Below are positions 25,793 to 34,831 of a DNA stretch of 64,000 nucleotides, in pieces. The notes under the pieces were generated by a model. It ran no database searches, was not told the DNA's origin, and was given only the letters and a program-made list of their open reading frames with translations. Numbering within the stretch: position 1 is the first letter of the stretch; each line of letters begins with the position of its first letter. Source of the DNA: Nitrospirota bacterium (GTDB lineage: Bacteria > Nitrospirota > Leptospirillia > Leptospirillales > Leptospirillaceae); assembly GCA_027415345.1 (NCBI GenBank), contig DAIBTC010000002.1, positions 1 through 64,000 on the forward strand, given 5' to 3'. A program made the translations under genes and the position numbers.

Positions 25793-27767
25793 GTCCCAGC
25801 TCAATATTCTTCCCCTCGAGCCCCTGGAATCTCCCTTTCTGACCTATCGCCTTCCCGAAGGCCGTGAGCGGCCCGAACCCGGAACCCGGGTCATCGTTCC
25901 CCTTGGCCGCCGCCTGGTGACCGGACTCGTCTGGCCTTCCTCCCTCCCCCCTTGGGAAGGAGAGACCCGGGAGATCGCGGACCTTCCCGACCCCCGGCCC
26001 GTCCTTCCCCCCTTCCTTTTTTCCCTTCTTGAGTTTGGGGCCTGGTATTACCGGATCCCCCTCGGGGCGCTGGTCCGTTCGGCCCTTCCTCCACAGCTCA
26101 CGGCGACACGCCCCCTCTCCTCCCGCTTCTGGAAGGAATGGGAGTGGCAGAGGCCTCCCCGTCCCGATCTTCCCCCCTCCCTTCCTCCCCTCTCCCCCGA
26201 CCAGGTGCGGGCCTTTGAGGACTGGAGCAATGTGCGGAGCCGCGGAGGGTTTTCCCCTTTTCTGCTGGAGGGAATCACAGGCTCCGGAAAGACCCGCCTC
26301 TACCAGGAAATGGCCCGGAAGGTCATCGAAGAGGGGAAGCGTGTGCTCCTCCTGACTCCCGAAATCGGACTGGTGGGACCCCTTTACTCCTCCATGGAAC
26401 AGGTCTCCCCCGGCACCGTCTCCCTCCACAGCCGCCAGACTCCGGCCGCCCGGGCCCGGGGATGGGCCCGCATTCTCTCGGGACAGGTACAGGTTGTCGT
26501 CGGTCCTCGTTCGGCCCTTTTCGCGCCCCTTCCGGATCTCGGTCTGGTCATCGTCGACGAGGAGCACGACCCCTCCTACCAAGCCTACGAGGGACTCTCC
26601 TTCAACGCCAGGAATCTGGCCATCAAGCGGGCTCAGGAGGCGGAGGTTCCCGTTGTTCTGGGATCGGCCACTCCCCTTTCCGACTCTCTCTTCCACGCGG
26701 GGGCGGGACGGTACCATCCTCTCCGTCTTCCCCGGAGGATCGGGGGATTTCCTCTTCCCCCCATCGACCTTGTGGTCCCGGGGAACGGTCCGTCCCCGGT
26801 CCCCGGTGAGGTCCGGGAGGCACTGGCCCTGACCCTTTCCCGTCGCGAACAGGCGGTCATCCTCCTGAACCGGCGCGGATATGTCCCCACGCTTCTCTGC
26901 CGGGACTGCCACTCCCACGTCACCTGCCCCTCCTGCGCCGTCCGGCTTGTTCTCCACAAGGTGCCGGAGAGGCGGATGATCTGTCACTTCTGTGCGGCCT
27001 CCTATGCTGTCCCGTCCCTCTGTCCTTCCTGCCGCGGCAGGAATCTGGATCTTAGGGGGATCGCTACCCAGAAACTCGAGGAGGAGCTCCGGTCATTTTT
27101 TCCGGAGACCCGCATCATCCGGCTCGATCAGGACCAGAAGGAGGATGCCTGGGAAAAAATCGGAAGGTTCAGGGAGGGGGAGGGGGAGATCCTGATCGGG
27201 ACGCAGGTGGTGGCCAAGGGGCATGACCTGCCCGGGGTCACCCTAGGCGTGGTGCTGGAGGCTGACGGCATGCTGGCCTTCCCCGACTACCGCGCAAGCG
27301 AGCGCGCCTTCGGGCTCTGGATCCAGCTGGCCGGGCGGGTTGGCCGCCACCGGACGGGGGGGCGGGTGATGCTTGTGACGCGGGAGCCGGAGAACCCGAT
27401 ATTCGGATGGGCGAAAAACTACGATACGCGATCCTTCCATGAAAGCCTGCTCGAAGAAAGGAAGCTTCTGGGTTATCCCCCCTATTGCCGCCTTGCCTCG
27501 GTCATCCTCTCATCGGCCTCCGAAGAGGTGATCCGAGAGGTCTTAGCCGAACCCTCTCCCTTCGGATCCCATCCTCCCGGAAACGGGATCTATGGTCCGA
27601 TCCCCGCCCTCCCTCCCCGTCTCAAAAACCGCTACCGGGCCCAGATCCTGATCAAGGCTCCGACGGTCCGGGAGATCCATGAACGTCTTTCCCTGATCCG
27701 TCATCATTACCGGCCCGGGAAGAAAATTCTGGTGGAATGGCAGATCGATCCGTCCGCCCTGGCCTAA
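25767..27767 (+). CDS. priA: Primosomal protein N' (replication restart helicase PriA)
   Basis: EGITGSGKTRLYQE Walker A, IVDEEHD, zinc motifs CRDCHSHVTCPSC...CHFC...CPSC; 26-bp overlap with nrdR. Confidence 0.95.
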   Translation: MDPISSPSESQLNILPLEPLESPFLTYRLPEGRERPEPGTRVIVPLGRRLVTGLVWPSSLPPWEGETREIADLPDPRPVLPPFLFSLLEFGAWYYRIPLGALVRSALPPQLTATRPLSSRFWKEWEWQRPPRPDLPPSLPPLSPDQVRAFEDWSNVRSRGGFSPFLLEGITGSGKTRLYQEMARKVIEEGKRVLLLTPEIGLVGPLYSSMEQVSPGTVSLHSRQTPAARARGWARILSGQVQVVVGPRSALFAPLPDLGLVIVDEEHDPSYQAYEGLSFNARNLAIKRAQEAEVPVVLGSATPLSDSLFHAGAGRYHPLRLPRRIGGFPLPPIDLVVPGNGPSPVPGEVREALALTLSRREQAVILLNRRGYVPTLLCRDCHSHVTCPSCAVRLVLHKVPERRMICHFCAASYAVPSLCPSCRGRNLDLRGIATQKLEEELRSFFPETRIIRLDQDQKEDAWEKIGRFREGEGEILIGTQVVAKGHDLPGVTLGVVLEADGMLAFPDYRASERAFGLWIQLAGRVGRHRTGGRVMLVTREPENPIFGWAKNYDTRSFHESLLEERKLLGYPPYCRLASVILSSASEEVIREVLAEPSPFGSHPPGNGIYGPIPALPPRLKNRYRAQILIKAPTVREIHERLSLIRHHYRPGKKILVEWQIDPSALA

Positions 27768-28941
27768 GGAGCAAGGCGCCGTCCAGATAGGAGTCGACAA
27801 TGGCTGACTGGACCAGGGGCTCCCGCATAAGCCACCCCGTCACTCGTCCGTCCCGGAGGACAGGGATTCCTTCGGGACGCTGGCCAAGGGCCTCGAGAAT
27901 CCGGCTCGGGCTGTCTTTTAAATCCACCGCCGGCCCGGAGACGATCCCGGAAAGATCCAGGACCCGGACCCCGTCCCACTGGGAGAAGGATCGAGTCCGG
28001 AGATTTTCCCAGGAGATCTCCCCCAGATAGTGTCCATCCTCCCCCGACACGACAGGAACCCGGCCCCGGCCCTCCCGGAGGAAGGGTCCCAGGATCACTT
28101 CCTGGACCCACATGTCGGATCTGACCAGGGTGGGAACCGGGGTGAGCCACCGTTCGATCCCTCCCTCCTCAAGGATCCTGGCGATCCGGTTTCTCTCCCG
28201 GAAGTCCATGAGAAGATTCAGGACGAGATATCCGAGGATCATTCCCCCGAATCCAGAGACCAGCATTCCCCGGGCCACCAGGAGAAGTCCGGCCAGGGAT
28301 AGGAAAAATCCTCCCGCCCATCCCAGCTTTTCCGGGAGGCTTCCCTCTCCCGGACGGTCCTTCCCGACGGCCTGGGTGAAGATGAGACCCACCAGAACCC
28401 CCATGTCGAACGGAAAGCCGGGAAAGAGGTTGAGAAGGGCGATGAGGAGATTCAAATTGGCAAAGATCCGGAGGAGATAGGCAAGCTGGGGGAAAAAGAA
28501 GGTCCAGTCCCCCCCGGCAAAGGACAAAACGGACAGAGAGAGCTGCCAAAGGAGGAGATTGACGGCGGGCCCGGCCGCCCGGACGGCTAGGGCGCCGGGT
28601 CCCGGTGGACCGAAATCGACCCGATGCTCAGGAAAGCCTCCCCAAAAGGAGAGACGGCTCCCGTCATAGGGAACGCGAAGGATCCGGGCCATCGCCCGAT
28701 GGCCCAGCTCATGAAGGAGAGTCGTCAGAAGGCCCAGAAAAACCGTCGAAATCCCAAGCGCCACAGAGCCGTAAAGTCCCCTGGAGGGAGACCCCCCCGA
28801 AAATCCGGCCGCCCAGAAGAGGTAAAGGCCATAAAAAGTCCAGGACCGGTCAAGGCGGATTTTTCCGTCGGAACCCTGTCGGCCGGATGGAGAGCGGCCT
28901 CCGCCAAGAAGGCGGCCGACAAGGGGATGTCTGGAAATCAC
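27652..28941 (-). CDS. M50 (site-2 protease type) membrane metalloprotease with C-terminal CBS-like region
   Basis: GTG start overlapping upstream stop; LLHELGHRAMARIL (HExxH), NLFPGFPFDMG; ORF end is antisense to the priA 3' end. Confidence 0.8.
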   Translation of the reverse strand: MISRHPLVGRLLGGGRSPSGRQGSDGKIRLDRSWTFYGLYLFWAAGFSGGSPSRGLYGSVALGISTVFLGLLTTLLHELGHRAMARILRVPYDGSRLSFWGGFPEHRVDFGPPGPGALAVRAAGPAVNLLLWQLSLSVLSFAGGDWTFFFPQLAYLLRIFANLNLLIALLNLFPGFPFDMGVLVGLIFTQAVGKDRPGEGSLPEKLGWAGGFFLSLAGLLLVARGMLVSGFGGMILGYLVLNLLMDFRERNRIARILEEGGIERWLTPVPTLVRSDMWVQEVILGPFLREGRGRVPVVSGEDGHYLGEISWENLRTRSFSQWDGVRVLDLSGIVSGPAVDLKDSPSRILEALGQRPEGIPVLRDGRVTGWLMREPLVQSAIVDSYLDGALLLRPGRTDRSAIPPEFSSRAGNDDGSGKDVHGSPGPSEP

Positions 28942-30182
28942 AGGACCCGGCCGGCGGCTGGGCGGCGAATGGGAAGAAGCCTTCCCAGGGCCCGGCGGAT
29001 CACTTCCCGGGAAAAGGAGCGGTAGTCGTGATCCCCCGTGAGAATCGAGGCGTAAAGCTCGAGGAGCTTGGGATAGCGACCCGTGAGCGCAAAGAAGATT
29101 CCGGGGAATCGGTAGATCGTCCTGGCCAGCCGGGACCCCTGGCGAAAGTCCGGCCAGATATTCCTGTCGAGCCACCGGACATACTCCATTGCGGACTGTT
29201 CGGGGAGATCCGGACCAGAGTGCAAGACATTCCGGCTCCGTATATAGGATTCCGCCGCCTTGGTCCCGGACAGGACCGCATAGTAGATCCCTTCCCCAAG
29301 AAAGGGATCGACGATGCCTCCCGCATCGCCCACAAGAAAGAGACCCGGAATCCGTCCGTGGCTGACCGCGCGGAAGTTCGGAAGGGGCCAGGTCAGCGCT
29401 CCTCCCGAATCGAGGTCGGCCTCCCTTACGACCAGGTAACGGGAGAAGACGGAGCGGGGATCTCCGAGCGGCTTGAGGAAGCCCGCCACGCCCAGGCCCC
29501 AGAGGGAGTCCTTCTTCGGGAATGCCCAGGCATACCCTCCGTCGACCAGTCCAAGATCGATGGCGACGAAGCGCGCATCGAGAGGATCCCTGAGAGAGGC
29601 CCATCCCTCGGCCGAGGTCCAGGGACGAAGAAGCGGATTTTTTCTGATTTTTGACGCCGAATCCGGATCAAGGTCCCTTAAGACCTTGCTTGTCGCCCCG
29701 TCTGCCGCCATGACGGCCCGGGCAAAAACAGTTTTCTCCCCGATCATGGCCACAAATCCCCCTCCCCTGCGGGAAAGCCTGATATCCCGGATTCCGGTCA
29801 TGATCCGGGCCCCGGTCCCCCGGGCCTGCTCAAGAAGAGCCAGGTCGAACTGGTCGCGTCGCACCTGATAGGCGATGGGGCGGCCAAAATCCTGTCGCTG
29901 CTCCCGCTTTCCACGCAATGTCAGGGAAATTCCCTGGGTCGTCTGGTGCGGGAGACTTTCCATGAAATTTTTCGGAAGGAAGGGGAGGGTCCGGGCGGAG
30001 ACGCCTCCCCCACAGGGTTTTTCGCGAGGGAATTCGGCCCGGTCAACTCCCAGGGCCGATATTCCGGACGAGGCCAGAATCCGGAGGGCCGTGCTGCCGG
30101 CAGGACCCAAACCCACGACAAGGACCTCCACCTCGATGGGACGGAGGGCCGTTGGCCCGGAGGGGGTGATTTGTCCGTTCAT
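28938..30182 (-). CDS. Geranylgeranyl reductase-family FAD-dependent oxidoreductase
   Basis: EVLVVGLGPAGSTALRIL dinucleotide-binding, DRAEFPREKPCGGGVSARTL, GLFLVGDAGGIVDPFLGEGIYYAVLSG. Confidence 0.85.
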   Translation of the reverse strand: MNGQITPSGPTALRPIEVEVLVVGLGPAGSTALRILASSGISALGVDRAEFPREKPCGGGVSARTLPFLPKNFMESLPHQTTQGISLTLRGKREQRQDFGRPIAYQVRRDQFDLALLEQARGTGARIMTGIRDIRLSRRGGGFVAMIGEKTVFARAVMAADGATSKVLRDLDPDSASKIRKNPLLRPWTSAEGWASLRDPLDARFVAIDLGLVDGGYAWAFPKKDSLWGLGVAGFLKPLGDPRSVFSRYLVVREADLDSGGALTWPLPNFRAVSHGRIPGLFLVGDAGGIVDPFLGEGIYYAVLSGTKAAESYIRSRNVLHSGPDLPEQSAMEYVRWLDRNIWPDFRQGSRLARTIYRFPGIFFALTGRYPKLLELYASILTGDHDYRSFSREVIRRALGRLLPIRRPAAGRVL

Positions 30183-30195
30183 CGCCCGGGCCGGC

Positions 30196-30945
30196 TCAGA
30201 GGTTGGGGGTCCAGCCGATATGATGCTGGGTCAGGAAGGCGGAGATGATGGTGAAGGCATTCGTGAAGATCAGGACTCCCATGACCACCAGAAAGCTGCC
30301 CGATACGCGGGTAATCCAGGGCATCCATTGCCGGAGGGAGCGCATGCTTCCCAAAAAGAGGTTAAAGAGAACGGAGGCCAGGATGAAGGGGATCGCCAAG
30401 CCCAGGGAATAAAAGGAGAGGAGAACAACCCCCTTCATGACCGTTCCCTGGGTACCGGCATAAAACAGGATGGCGCCCAGGATCGGTCCGACACAAGGAG
30501 TCCATCCGGCCGCAAAGCCGATCCCGACCAGAAATGACCCCGAGAGGGTGGCCTTTTTTCCCCGGAAGGAGAGGTGGAGTTCCCGGTTCAGAAAGGGAAT
30601 CCGAAGCCAGCCTGCGATAAAAAGTCCGAAGAGGATGATCAGGATCGCGCCCAGTCTGCGGATAATGTCCTGGTAGGTCAAAAGAAGTTCGCCCAGGAAG
30701 GAGGCCGAGGCGCCGAATCCGATAAAGAGTGTCGAGAAGCCAAGGCTGAAGACAAGGGCATGGACAAGGGATTCCCGCAAGATGACCTGGCGTGACAACG
30801 ACTGGGAACGCCCTGTCAGTTCCTCGAAGGACAGTCCCGTGATATAGGAGACATAGGAGGGAACAATGGGAAGGACACAGGGGGAAACAAAAGAGACCAG
30901 CCCCGCCAGAAAGGCCAGAGTCCAGGAAATTGGCTGATGAGCCAT
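30196..30945 (-). CDS. ccdA: CcdA-type cytochrome c biogenesis / thiol transport protein
   Basis: GLVSFVSPCVLPIVPSYVSYITG and GWTPCVGPILGAIL paired Cys-Pro motifs, six TMs. Confidence 0.92.
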   Translation of the reverse strand: MAHQPISWTLAFLAGLVSFVSPCVLPIVPSYVSYITGLSFEELTGRSQSLSRQVILRESLVHALVFSLGFSTLFIGFGASASFLGELLLTYQDIIRRLGAILIILFGLFIAGWLRIPFLNRELHLSFRGKKATLSGSFLVGIGFAAGWTPCVGPILGAILFYAGTQGTVMKGVVLLSFYSLGLAIPFILASVLFNLFLGSMRSLRQWMPWITRVSGSFLVVMGVLIFTNAFTIISAFLTQHHIGWTPNL

Positions 30946-31541
30946 CAGAAGCCTGCCTTTGAAGAGATGAAGCTTTTCAGGTAACTGCGGACCCGGGGAT
31001 CATCCCAGTCGACCGCCCCGGAAACCCGGCTCAAAACATGCCCCCCCGCGTCGACAATGAAAGTTGTCGGCAGCCCATGAACCCCCAGGGCCCGCGAAAA
31101 TTTCAAGGCAGGATCCCTGATCAGGGGAAAAGGGATCTTCGTTTTCCGGAGAAACTCGTTCAGGGTTTTCTTTCCCATCGGTCCTTCGAGGATCCCCCGG
31201 ATGGCGAATGTCTTGGGCTCCGTCCGGGAGAGCCGGACAAGGGATGGGATCTCCCGGAGACAGGGATCACACCAGGGGGCCATGAAATTCAGGATCAGGA
31301 GCGGATGGCCTGAAAATGCCGAAGTCTGAACCGTCCTTCCCGAAAGATCCCTAAGTTCCAGCGATGGCATCACCGGAGGATGGTCCGCTCCCAGGGTCCC
31401 GGGAGGCGGCGGGGACGAGGCAAGGGCTCCCTCTTGGCAGAATGAGATCATACCCAGAAAGGCCAGGGCAAAAGTCCGCGCAAGGATCCTTACGACATTT
31501 CCCCTGGTTCCTGCCACAAAGGACAACGGGAAACCCTTCAA
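30945..31541 (-). CDS. TlpA/ResA-like thioredoxin-fold protein (WCDPC)
   Basis: FMAPWCDPCLREIPSLVRLSR; N-terminal signal. Confidence 0.85.
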   Translation of the reverse strand: MKGFPLSFVAGTRGNVVRILARTFALAFLGMISFCQEGALASSPPPPGTLGADHPPVMPSLELRDLSGRTVQTSAFSGHPLLILNFMAPWCDPCLREIPSLVRLSRTEPKTFAIRGILEGPMGKKTLNEFLRKTKIPFPLIRDPALKFSRALGVHGLPTTFIVDAGGHVLSRVSGAVDWDDPRVRSYLKSFISSKAGF

Positions 31542-32137
31542 TAGCCTGATGCAGCATCCTTCTTGGCCGCGAGATAGGCCGAGGGAGGTTTGGGTCCGTG
31601 GTCAAGAAGACTGTGCACGGTTACAAGACTGTCCTTCATCCTCCAGTCCCGGGGTCCGATCACGTGTTCAGCCACCACACCCTTCTGGTCGATGATGAAG
31701 GTCTCGGGAACCCCTGTGATCTTGTACAGGTGGTCGAGTTTGCCCAAGGGATCCACGGGAACAGGAAAATCAATTCCGTACTTCTGGAGAAAGGGACGGA
31801 TCTTCCCCTGGTAGAAGATGTTGTTCTCGTTGACCGCGATCAGGTCAAAACGGTCACCGGCCAGGTTCTTGAATCCATGGTACATCTCTTCCATCGAGGG
31901 CATTTCCTGGCGACAGGGCTTGCACCAGGTGGCCCAGAAGTTGAGCATGACCACCTTTCCCCTTAGATCCGAAAGGTGGACGGTCTTTCCGTCCACCGTG
32001 GAGAGCGTGAAGTCGGGGGCCACCATCCCGACAGAGACAGGGTTGATGTTTGCCGTCTTGACCACATATCCGACCACAAGAATCACGACGGCAGCAGCCA
32101 CGAGATAAGGCCACCTGTCCTTCATTCCGCCTTTCAT
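31538..32137 (-). CDS. TlpA/ResA-like thiol-disulfide oxidoreductase (WCKPC)
   Basis: LNFWATWCKPCRQEMPSMEEMY; N-terminal TM. Confidence 0.9.
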   Translation of the reverse strand: MKGGMKDRWPYLVAAAVVILVVGYVVKTANINPVSVGMVAPDFTLSTVDGKTVHLSDLRGKVVMLNFWATWCKPCRQEMPSMEEMYHGFKNLAGDRFDLIAVNENNIFYQGKIRPFLQKYGIDFPVPVDPLGKLDHLYKITGVPETFIIDQKGVVAEHVIGPRDWRMKDSLVTVHSLLDHGPKPPSAYLAAKKDAASGY

Positions 32138-32155
32138 GATGTTCCTCCCGCCTCC

Positions 32156-33010
32156 TCAGGCCGCGTAGGCATGGAGGCCCGGGATGATGAAACTCACACC
32201 CCAGTACAAAAAGATGACCGCCACAAAACCGAGAATAGAAAAGTAGGCACTGGGCGCCCCGCGAAGCCCCCGTGTCATCCGGGCGTGCAGATAGGCCGCA
32301 TAGACGAACCAGGTGATCAGGGACCAGGTTTCCTTGGGATCCCAGGACCAGTAGCCGCCCCAGGCCTCATAGGCCCACATGGCTCCGAAGATCACTCCCA
32401 GTGTCAGGAGCGGAAAGCCGACGAGAACAGACTTGTAGGTGAGGTCGTCGAGATCCTCCGCGGAGGGGAACTCCTGAAGAATCCATCCCACCGACCCCTT
32501 CTTTTCCGCACGACGCTTGGCCAGATAGATTCCGGCCAGGGCGGCCGAGATGCCGAAGGCCGCATAGGAGAGAAACATCGTGAAGACATGGATTTTCAGC
32601 CAATAGGAGTTGAGCGCCGGATTGAGAGGTTCGACCATCTGGTAGCGGTAGGGGAGCATGCGGGCGGCTCCAACGGCAAACATCACCAGGGTCAGGACGA
32701 AGGCGCCGGCGACCCGGACCTTGTACTTGAACTCCATGACCATGTATCCCAAAACGGAGGCCCAGGAGAAAAGAAAAAGGGTCTCATAGAGATTGGACCA
32801 TGGAGCATGGTGATCGGCAAAACCCCGTCCCACCAGGGCGGCGGTATTCACGATCCAGCCCGAGAAGGTCACTGTCGAGGCAATCTTTCCCACTTCTTTC
32901 CGGTGAGAGATCAGGAACAGGAAGTAGGCCACGGTTCCGGCAAGGTACAGGACAATAACGGTGTTGTAAAGTATAAAGGAAGATCCGACAGAATTAATGA
33001 GGGACATCAC
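32156..33010 (-). CDS. ccsA: Cytochrome c biogenesis protein CcsA/CcsB (System II, WWD-type)
   Basis: GGYWSWDPKETWSLITWFVYAAYLH motif, multiple TMs. Confidence 0.93.
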   Translation of the reverse strand: MMSLINSVGSSFILYNTVIVLYLAGTVAYFLFLISHRKEVGKIASTVTFSGWIVNTAALVGRGFADHHAPWSNLYETLFLFSWASVLGYMVMEFKYKVRVAGAFVLTLVMFAVGAARMLPYRYQMVEPLNPALNSYWLKIHVFTMFLSYAAFGISAALAGIYLAKRRAEKKGSVGWILQEFPSAEDLDDLTYKSVLVGFPLLTLGVIFGAMWAYEAWGGYWSWDPKETWSLITWFVYAAYLHARMTRGLRGAPSAYFSILGFVAVIFLYWGVSFIIPGLHAYAA

Positions 33011-33107
33011 CAGTCTCCTTGCTCAGTGTTCGCCATATAACATCTCCGGAAAACCAGGTCTCAGGAGAGTCTCTTTCACATTTCGCCTTGAATCGGCCAA
33101 CCCCTCC

Positions 33108-34667
33108 TCATCCGTTCGAAAGGGAGGGCCTTTGCGCCATCGCTCCGGAGACAGGCTCCGTGGCGGGACGGTCAGGAGGCGACAGGGCCGTCTTCAGATC
33201 AGCGACGATCGCCTCGAACTCACGTTCAAATCCTATCTTGTCCTTGTGGCCGAATCCCCCGACGGCCACGGAGAGTCCCTCCCCGTGCGGCCGGACCCTG
33301 AGCCATATTTTCCGGTGAAAGATGAAGGAGGACAGGAAAAGCCCTCCGACCAGAAGGAAGGATCCTGTCCACACGACGGGAACTCCGGGATCCTTGGCAA
33401 GCTCAAGCCCCGTATAGAATGGCGCGTGATAACCTCCGAAAATAAAGAATTCCGGCACACTTTTCAAGACCTGGACCTGGGGGAACTTGTAAAAAAGCCA
33501 GGGGCTCCCCAAAAGTTTCCCGTCCTGGTAGACCTCGATCTGGACGGCCGGGTTCTTCGGCTTTTCCGATTGGGTAAAGACCGACCCTGTTTTCGGATCA
33601 AAGGCAAAATCCGAGACGTACCGGACCACCTTCAGGGTATAGGGAGTCCTGGGAATCGGAACCGGTTTGTCCCAGGCGAGGGAAAACCGTCCAAGAAACT
33701 GTTTTTTCTGCTTGTCCACCACAAGGATGTCGGCCTTTTCCAGCCTGTCGGGGGCCTCTCCGAAACTCGCCTGGTAAAAGCGAAGTCCCTTGTACTCCAG
33801 GGGATGATTGACCTGGATGACCTTGTGCTTCAGGATTTTCCCGTCTTTCAGGATATCCACATCGCTGAAATAGGACTTGACCATCCCGTTCTTGTAGTGA
33901 GTGATCCAGAACTTGTTGATCCGGAGATCCCATCCCCCCTGGGGGATGAAGGTGGTCGTGTTGACATAGAAGGTTCCGAATAGACGGAACCCGGTCAGGC
34001 TCCCCAGAAGGCCGCCGGCCAGAATCACGATCACCGAAAGATGGGCGACGTGGGATCCGATGCGTCCCAGGACACCCTTATGGGCAAAGATGGCGGTTTC
34101 CTTGCCGTCACCTGATGTCTGGACCCTGTAATGGTGGGCCTTGAGGGTGTCCGTCACCAAGGAGGGAACGGAGGCTGGCGGAACGGGAGAGCGGGCAATC
34201 TCGATTTCCCTGTATTCTTTCTGTCTTTTCAGAAAGTCCCGGCTGACATTCACGCGTTCCCGGAAGAGGGAGCGGATCGTCACCGGGAAACGCCGATAAA
34301 CGCAGGTGAGGGCGTTGACACAAAGGAGCGCCAGGAGGCTCGTGTAGTACCAGCTGTGGTAGATGTTGTCGATCTTGAGATTCAGGATCCAGGGTCCCCA
34401 TTTGGGCCCATAGGACGCCAGGTAGAAGGCGGGATCCCGTCCCTGCTCGATGAAGGTCCCGAAGATGGTCAGAACGGCCAGGGTCAGGAAGAGGAAGATG
34501 GCCAGGGCAAGGGAGGAAAGAAAACGAATCAGAATATGGTCGCGGGCTCCGTGGAAAGGGAACGACCCTGAGGAGGGTCCCGTGGAGGAGCTGGCTTCCT
34601 CCACCCCGGATGCCCCCTCTATTTCAAGGGCATGCTGCTCTTCAGGACTATATCGCTCTGTCATCAA
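33108..34667 (-). CDS. resB: ResB-like cytochrome c biogenesis protein (System II)
   Basis: 519 aa; FLSSLALAIFLFLTLAVLTIFGTFIEQG and HVAHLSVIVILAGGLLGSLTGF ResB features. Confidence 0.92.
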   Translation of the reverse strand: MMTERYSPEEQHALEIEGASGVEEASSSTGPSSGSFPFHGARDHILIRFLSSLALAIFLFLTLAVLTIFGTFIEQGRDPAFYLASYGPKWGPWILNLKIDNIYHSWYYTSLLALLCVNALTCVYRRFPVTIRSLFRERVNVSRDFLKRQKEYREIEIARSPVPPASVPSLVTDTLKAHHYRVQTSGDGKETAIFAHKGVLGRIGSHVAHLSVIVILAGGLLGSLTGFRLFGTFYVNTTTFIPQGGWDLRINKFWITHYKNGMVKSYFSDVDILKDGKILKHKVIQVNHPLEYKGLRFYQASFGEAPDRLEKADILVVDKQKKQFLGRFSLAWDKPVPIPRTPYTLKVVRYVSDFAFDPKTGSVFTQSEKPKNPAVQIEVYQDGKLLGSPWLFYKFPQVQVLKSVPEFFIFGGYHAPFYTGLELAKDPGVPVVWTGSFLLVGGLFLSSFIFHRKIWLRVRPHGEGLSVAVGGFGHKDKIGFEREFEAIVADLKTALSPPDRPATEPVSGAMAQRPSLSNG

Positions 34668-34779
34668 CTATCCTTGGGTAAGCACGAAGACAACATCCCC
34701 CCATCTCCTTGGCAAAAGCCGGCATCCTTGAGGGGACTATCCTGTCATGGTCCAATCGGGTTTCTTTTCCTGTCCTTCC

Positions 34780-34808
34780 AGAATACTGATCCGGCGCCCT
34801 TTCGTCAA
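34780..34808 (-). promoter_or_regulatory. Candidate sigma70 promoter of the resB-ccsA-tlpA-tlpA-ccdA operon (TTGACG-N17-TATTCT)
   Basis: Minus strand: TTGACG at 34803-34808, 17-nt spacer, TATTCT at 34780-34785. Confidence 0.6.
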
Positions 34809-34831
34809 ATCCGAGATTCTTAAAATCCGGC

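Noticed and set aside
25779-26987. 402-aa minus-strand ORF over priA
   Set aside because: Antisense shadow ORF; priA frame has all helicase and zinc motifs.
28942-29604. N-terminal part of the 650-aa ORF 27652..29604 as a fusion protein
   Set aside because: Residues upstream of 28941 are an out-of-frame read through the FAD reductase gene; a GTGA-coupled start at 28941 fits better.
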